Of a stretch of 64,000 nucleotides of DNA, positions 58,277-64,000 are shown in pieces. The position numbers were made by a program, and so were the translations under genes. Position 1 is the stretch's first letter, and every line of letters starts with the position of its first letter. The stretch lies in contig NC_046680.1 of assembly GCF_009870125.1 (NCBI RefSeq), forward strand, positions 19,239,501 to 19,303,500, read 5' to 3'. This DNA comes from Drosophila pseudoobscura. Taxonomy: Eukaryota; Arthropoda; Insecta; Diptera; Drosophilidae. The notes below the pieces were generated by a model. That model had not been told where the DNA came from. It was given only the letters and a program-made list of their open reading frames with translations, and ran no database searches.

Positions 58277-60764
58277 TTTGAACTAGAAATTTTAATTCGA
58301 AAAAAATGAGAAAAGTATTATTTTCCAAAACAATAAATAAATTTGAAATTTAGTTCAATTTTTAGAACTGATTTTTTGTGACTGAGCACAATGAACAATT
58401 CCCGACTTATTTCTGAACGTTCACTATGATCAAAAAATTATAAGGAGGTCTCAGCTGAAAAAAATATTATGATATTTTCGTATGAGGGATCTAAATTGTT
58501 CGCAAGTTAGTCTTGTCTTCCCTGCCTAATTTATATTGTATTCTTAGCAGAGAATAAATATGCAACATTGCCATTCCATTCATTTATTTGCCGTAGCACA
58601 CAAATAGTAGAGTATATTTCGTTTTGTTTAAATTAGTTTTATACCAGTTTATTTAGCAAATCAAAACCAATTTCTCAGTACATTCAGCGCATTTAAAAAA
58701 CTAACAAACTAAACGCTTATAAAGTAGCAAAAAAACTTGATGTAAAATTTGACAAAAAGGTACTATGGGTCGAGAAGGACAAACATAGTACTTGTACATA
58801 TCAAAAGAGTTGCAGTTGCGTTTTATACAGTGTAGAAAAAGTTGTGGTCAGAAAAAGGTTTAGTTCTTGTTGTCGCTGTTGTTGCTGCTGTTCCTGTGGC
58901 TGTGGCTGTGTCTGTGGCTGTTGTTCTCCCTTTTTGTGTGAGTTTCAGTTGGGCTTAGGTTTTTGGGGGAAGTACGAGTACATACAAATACATGCATTCA
59001 CATGCATGCTGTATGCTGTATGATGTTGTTCTTCGAGAGCTTCCCTCCCCCTTTGGTGCACGCTCTGTTGTCGCAGTAGTAGTATGTATGTTTATGTTTA
59101 ATTAATTATTTATGCATTACACACAATTACACACACACACAATTGATTTATGTTGCTAATTATATATACTTGTATATATATATGTATTATGTATTAGTAT
59201 TTTTCGTTCTTATAACTTCTTTTCGCAATGAAAATATGGCATGAGAGCTGAAGAGAATATGGGTTGACTAACAGTTAAACAAGTATTGCAGCTAATTTGA
59301 GGGCTGAGTCGTTAACATTTCCTTCTGGATTGCGTTTCATTTCAATTGTAAACTTAACAAGTAATTTTTACTATTGCGTGGGGTATTGGATTGGATTGGA
59401 TTGGCTTGGCTTGCGTTGTGTTTCGTACTTCGCACAACTAAAAAATTTGTCATTGACAGCGAACGTAAAAACTAAATAAATGCACAATAATCAATGCGTA
59501 ATCCGATTTTGATTCTTAGCCATGGAAGAAGCAGTGGAGTCGAGCAAAGAACTGGCCGAATAGCTCTCAAACCCATATGGAGTTCTAAATTAATGTGCAA
59601 TCGCTTTCTAGACATATAATGGTCTCAATTTCATTCTCAATTTCAATAAATATTCATGTTTTTGTGTGTTTTCTAGAAAAAAGTAGAAATAGTTCTCTGG
59701 ATTTCTTTACTTTTCAGTTTCTGTAGTTGCCAGGAAGGTTCAGAGAGTGTTCGTATTCTGTTTGTTGCTTCATTTAGTATTTTTCGTTTTTCTATTTTAG
59801 TTTTTTTTTTTTTTTGCATTTTTCTTTTTGTGTTCTGTTTTTCGTTTTTTTTTTTAGGAATTACACTAATAATTACATAGTTTTGCTTATGTATAACTTA
59901 AAAACATTTTTTCATGCCGTCCAATTCGCAATTTGTATAATTATTCCCAACGGATTATATTTCATTCTGTTTTTCGTGGTGTGAATCGATGGCGCAAACG
60001 AACATCGGCTCTGCTCTTTCGAGTTTGGGTATACTATATCGTGATATATCCAATTCGCTTCCATTATTCAGCTAACATATACTCGTATATTCATAAATGT
60101 GTATGTCTGTATCTGTCCATCCATGAAGTCGGATGCGCCTGTGTCGTGGGTGTGGTGTGGTATAATAGGTATTATTTCTCGCTCGTCTCCGGCCTGTGCT
60201 CTACATACTCGAAATTCATAATTAATTCGCTTAATTTTTCCCGCCCTTATATTGGTTTCACTATGCATATAATATATATTAATTATATATTAGACTTCGC
60301 ACGATTTGCGTGCGTTTCCATTCATATTTGATATTGGGTTCCTTTTGTTTTCGTCGCTTAAAATGTACTTAATTAGAAAAGTCGCCCTCCTCCGTTATCC
60401 GTCCGGCATTAGCTTACAGGTAAGTTCTGAATTTATTTTCCTCTCGAATTTATGCATTTTTTTTTTGCGTTTACCCCTCAACGAAAAGTTGTGTGTGACC
60501 CAACGATGCCTTCGATTTCCATTGAATTTGTGTTAGTTTTGTTGCTTTTGCTGTTTCTGTTGCTGTTGCTGTTGCAGATGATTATTCATTGTGGCAGATG
60601 GCTGCTGATGGCGCTGCTCCGTCCGCACTTCGCACTCCGCACAGTGTACCGAGATGAGCCGTCATCTCCCCTCCGTTCAGATCCAGATCCCGTTCCAGAT
60701 GGATCTCCATCCGGGTGGATCCTCACTCGCGGCTCATTTAATACCTGCGCGATGTGCCATTATC
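58277..60764 (-). other. Probable Syndecan 3' UTR and intergenic sequence
   Basis: Downstream of the Syndecan stop codon on the minus strand. Very AT-rich, with TA runs (59,158-59,200), T-runs (59,801-59,815; 59,847-59,857) and TTGGA repeats (59,390-59,415). Several tttatt words (complement AATAAA) could end the transcript, for example near 58,577. No coding exon is supported. Confidence 0.45.
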
Positions 60765-61177
60765 TCAGGCGTAGAACTCGCGATTGTTCGCATTTTTCGC
60801 ATAGGAATTGTTAGCCGGCGAGCGTTTCGGCTCGTCCAGGGCATAGGAGCCTTCGTCCTTTTTCCGCATGCGGTATACGATGAACATCACCACGAGAATG
60901 GCGCAGAGCAGGCCAACCACGGCACCGCCAATGACAGCTAAGGACACAGAGCAAAGAGAAGAGATATGGTGAACGATTGTTGGTTGGTTGGGGACTATGT
61001 ATGGACTCTTACCCGCCAGTATTCCCGGCTGCGAGAAGAAGCTCGACGTGCGATCGTCCTCGCTCATGATGACCACCTCGTTGCCGTTGGGCCTGTGGTC
61101 GACGGGCTTCGTGTCGGAGGGCTGGCTGTTCACGTTCGTATTCGGGTCCAACTCGTGCACGTTGCTGCCGCCTCCCG
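60765..61177 (-). CDS. Sdc: Syndecan, last two coding exons (partial)
   Basis: Exon 61177-61013 encodes the juxtamembrane ectodomain (GGGSNVHELDPNTNV to FFSQPGILA), and exon 60937-60765 the membrane helix (AVIGGAVVGLLCAILVVMFI), the C1 motif YRMRKKDEGSYALDEPKR and the C-terminal PDZ ligand EFYA. Both introns are phase 1 with GTAAGA/AG borders. Syndecan is the single-pass heparan sulphate proteoglycan that modulates Slit/Robo and growth-factor signalling. The glycosaminoglycan attachment part and signal peptide lie to the right of 61178 and were not found before the window end, so the upstream intron is long. The tail matches the highly conserved Drosophila sequence. Confidence 0.97.
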
Positions 61178-61179
61178 CT

Positions 61180-64000
61180 GTGCCAAGAAATAGATCAGAC
61201 AGAGAGATGAGATTGAGAGTCGATTCCAACGATTATGTATAACCATTTACGAGTATGCCCATGACGTGCAAGCGAAATAATACGAAACAGAGAGAGTGTG
61301 TGTAAGTGAGAGATATAGAGTGGTTGTTGTTGTTGCTGTTGTTGCTGGTGGGTACTCCGATTCCGATCGGAACGAGTGTCTAGTATATCTGTTTCAGCGT
61401 GGGCGTGTACGTGTGTGTTAATGATATTTTATGCGGTATATATGTACAAGGCTTACGGTTAGTAGAGTGGACTCGGGACTACGATTACAAGTACAAAGGA
61501 TACCTTATGCCAATCTCTAAGACTTATACAACTAGACTACGTAGCCACCATTAGAGGGCGTGCGGGAGTGCATGTCCTGCCGGCTCCTTCCGACCGGCTC
61601 CCATCCGACTGCCTGTCTGATTGTCTGTCCGCCAGCACAAACACAACTCTTGAGCTCATTTCACGCTAATGAGCAGCCGGAAAAGTTTTGGCCAAATGAA
61701 AAAAGTTACCAGCAGAGAGCTGGCAGCAATGGAAATTGTGACAAATTTTCATGGGGCCATCTCGCTAAGCTACAGCTAGCAGAGAGAGCTGTTTCGAGTT
61801 CTTTCCATCTAAATCTCGAGTATGAAAGCCGGGGAGTCCTTGGACACCTCCCAAAGTATTTCGGATCTGGCACGAGAGCGACATGTTGAAATGCTGCAAA
61901 ATAGGAGCCCTTTGAATGCCTATTTGGCTGTCAAGCAAAGTGAATTTAAATTAATTTAATTGACAGTCCACCACATACATGTATGTGGAGTGTACACTCC
62001 CCCACATCCACATCCACATCCTTTATTTTGTGCGGTCTTTGTTCTCTGTTGAGCTATTGTGTAGCCCCCTTGCGCCCTCTCTGTTTTCTTGTGGATCCGA
62101 ATACCCTTTGGCCTCAGAAAGCTTAAGACAAACAAATTGCTTGTTGCCCTCAACCCCACCCCGATGTACAGCCATGTGTTTGCCCTGGCTGTTGCTCCAC
62201 CGCCCCTTGGGGGAGTAGAGCGGCGCGGAGTGGCATTTTAATTAGGTAATGGCCAAAGGGCTTATTGAATTGCCCCAGACTTATGTGTCGCATTGAGTTC
62301 CAAAATCATTGGAAAATTATCAAAGCACATCCCGGAGCAGAATCTGGCCCGATGAAAACTCCGGAGGAAGCCATAATTCTGACTTTGGGATGGTTTCATC
62401 CTATGAACGACTATTCCCGTCTGTGTCTATCCATCATACTGATTGTGGCTCTGTCTGGCTCTGCGTTTGGACGAAGCCAATAAAGGTGTATCCGCGTGTC
62501 TTCTGTCCACGATTCGATGGGGCCCAAGGCATTGCAGGACTCAATGCTCTCTACGAGACATGTGGCCATCTGTGGACAATTATGCCCGAATTGTGGTCCT
62601 GCTGTGTGTGGTCCGCCTCCCATATGCCACATGGTTTGTTTGGTTTGTGTTTGTTCAGGGCGTGGCAGTGGCACAAACATCAAAGCAGGCCATAAATCCC
62701 CAGCCCACACACCTATCAGATCCACTCCTGGATTGCCATTAGGCTCTGTTTGCACTCCTGCCGTTGCTGATGTTGCTGCTGCACGCCCTCCCCGCTCCAC
62801 AAATAGTGCTTGCCACACACTCACACACAAAGGATGGATGGGTTCGGGGTAAGAGCAACCGTGCCCCAAGTCGTTGCGAGTTTTAGCGAGTGGCGAGTGG
62901 AGGCGCTCCTTGGCGTTGCCCGGGACTCGGTGAATTTTCACTTCAAGTGGAGCTCTGTGAGGAGCGCCTGCCAAGTGCTTTCCACTCGAAGAGCAACAAA
63001 GCACCAAATCACTGTGCGGCTTAGTGCGAATCCAGAGCTGTTCTTTTGGCTGTGGGAGGGCGGAAAGCGACAGTTTTAATGGAACTTTGGGCCTAGGGCA
63101 GGACCCTCTGTGCAGAACCTTGATGCATCTCAATCGATGGATCGATGGGTCGATGAATGGTGCTGGCCCCTCTACCTGTTTCTGTTTGCTACGTATACAA
63201 AAGACTCTTAAACTATCCTTAAATTATACGACTTAGAATAGCTTTATCCTAGGTTTAACACTAGAGGCCATGAGAATGAGAATGAGCGTGAGAGTGAGCA
63301 TGGGGGAAGGAGGCAATGGGATTGTGTTGGCTCTGCGGGAGTTTTTCCAATCGAATGAATAAATAAATGCCAAAAGCAGACAGACTGAATGAATGGATGA
63401 GATTTGGTCTCGCAATGAAAGTGTGGGAATTATGGTGTATTGGCTATTGTGTTGTCGGGGCTGGGGCTGACTCCATGTAAAAGTCCACACAAAAGGAAGG
63501 AAGCCCGCAGCATTGTTCGTCGTAGAGTTGCCAGAGCGCGCGCTACAGAGAAACCAAGGTAAAACTTAACAAATATATACGTAACTATAACTGTAACTGT
63601 AACTGTAACTGTAAGTAATACATCTTTATACTCGAATGTGCGTCTCGATAATACCAATCAAGCTACGGAACGTAACATAAACCAAAGCAAATACCCAAGA
63701 AATCAACTACAGTGCAAGCCACAATACTTTGTTTGCTGTTGAAAATGTGCTTAAAGTATACAGTAAATAAAATTAAATAAAATAAAATATCAAATAACAC
63801 AAGATGATGAAAGCAGTGCAGTGCCAGAGATGACAATGCAATTCTCTTCAAAGGATATGCGGGGCACACAACACAAAAGGAATCGCATGGAGGAACGGAG
63901 GAGGAGGAGGGCAAAGCAAAAGCACCAATAAAACACACACAAAAAAACATACATATAAACAAAAGCAAACGCATACAAACAAATGATCAAAAAGAAAGTA
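61180..64000. other. Probable Syndecan intron
   Basis: Follows, on the minus strand's upstream side, the phase-1 acceptor of the Syndecan exon. A 240-residue minus-strand frame at 62.4-63.1 kb overlaps two other frames and has no family resemblance. Short repeats include GTT runs near 61,325 and the ACTGTA run at 63.6 kb. Confidence 0.5.
63581..63614. repeat. (GTAACT)n hexanucleotide repeat
   Basis: Five to six tandem copies of GTAACT/TAACTG, with the first unit varied to ataact. A simple microsatellite. Confidence 0.8.

Noticed and set aside
60306-60420. + strand ATG frame ending in CAG/GTAAGT at 60420
   Set aside because: The donor and short frame (MYLIRKVALLRYPSG) look good, but it lies antisense in the Syndecan 3' UTR and has no partner exon.
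62411-63133. 240-residue minus-strand frame in the Syndecan intron
   Set aside because: It overlaps two + strand frames of similar length, has no domain, signal or splice context, and looks like chance.

Overview
The window is animal nuclear DNA from a fly of the genus Drosophila. Intron sizes (about 55 to 125 bp), GT/AG junctions, CA/GT and CT microsatellites, Inr/DPE and motif 1/motif 6 core promoters, and the protein identities (a C-terminal syndecan exon, synaptojanin, ceramide glucosyltransferase, a Mst(3)CGP sperm protein, Snipper) all fit. I place it outside melanogaster and perhaps in the obscura group; that is inference only. No tRNA, rRNA, CRISPR or recognisable autonomous transposon was found.

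Layout. 1-17 kb is mostly non-coding. It holds an Inr+DPE promoter firing leftward (about 1.8 kb) and an intronless PP1-type phosphatase gene (4.7-5.7 kb, minus). At 17.5 kb is a 62-residue Cys-Gly-Pro sperm protein gene with a textbook translational control element. A single-exon gustatory-receptor-like gene lies at 20.6-21.8 kb. A five-exon radial spoke head 14 homologue (23.5-25.0 kb, minus) is divergent from a short + strand first coding exon (25.9 kb). 26-32 kb is non-coding apart from weak ORFs.

From 32 to 54 kb the window is gene dense: U11/U12-65K (RNPC3) followed closely, perhaps on one transcript, by a Snipper-type DEDDh exonuclease; three tandem ARMT1/DUF89 paralogues on the minus strand; a secreted protein of nine 53-residue repeats; ceramide glucosyltransferase; and synaptojanin. 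Convergent with synaptojanin is a TTC25/ODAD4-type TPR gene with two alternative first exons. At the right end are a four-exon small membrane protein gene and the last two coding exons of Syndecan.

The most unusual structure is a dispersed repeat of roughly 200-300 bp that carries tandem motif 6 boxes (GGTATATTT-like), usually ending in a motif 1 box (GGTCACACTG). Five copies lie between 32 and 49 kb, each just upstream of a gene and oriented with it: 65K, an ARMT1 paralogue, GlcT, and synaptojanin (two in tandem). It looks like a mobile or duplicating core-promoter cassette. Several other genes (PP1-like, CGP protein, RSPH14, TTC25) point to sperm or ciliary roles.
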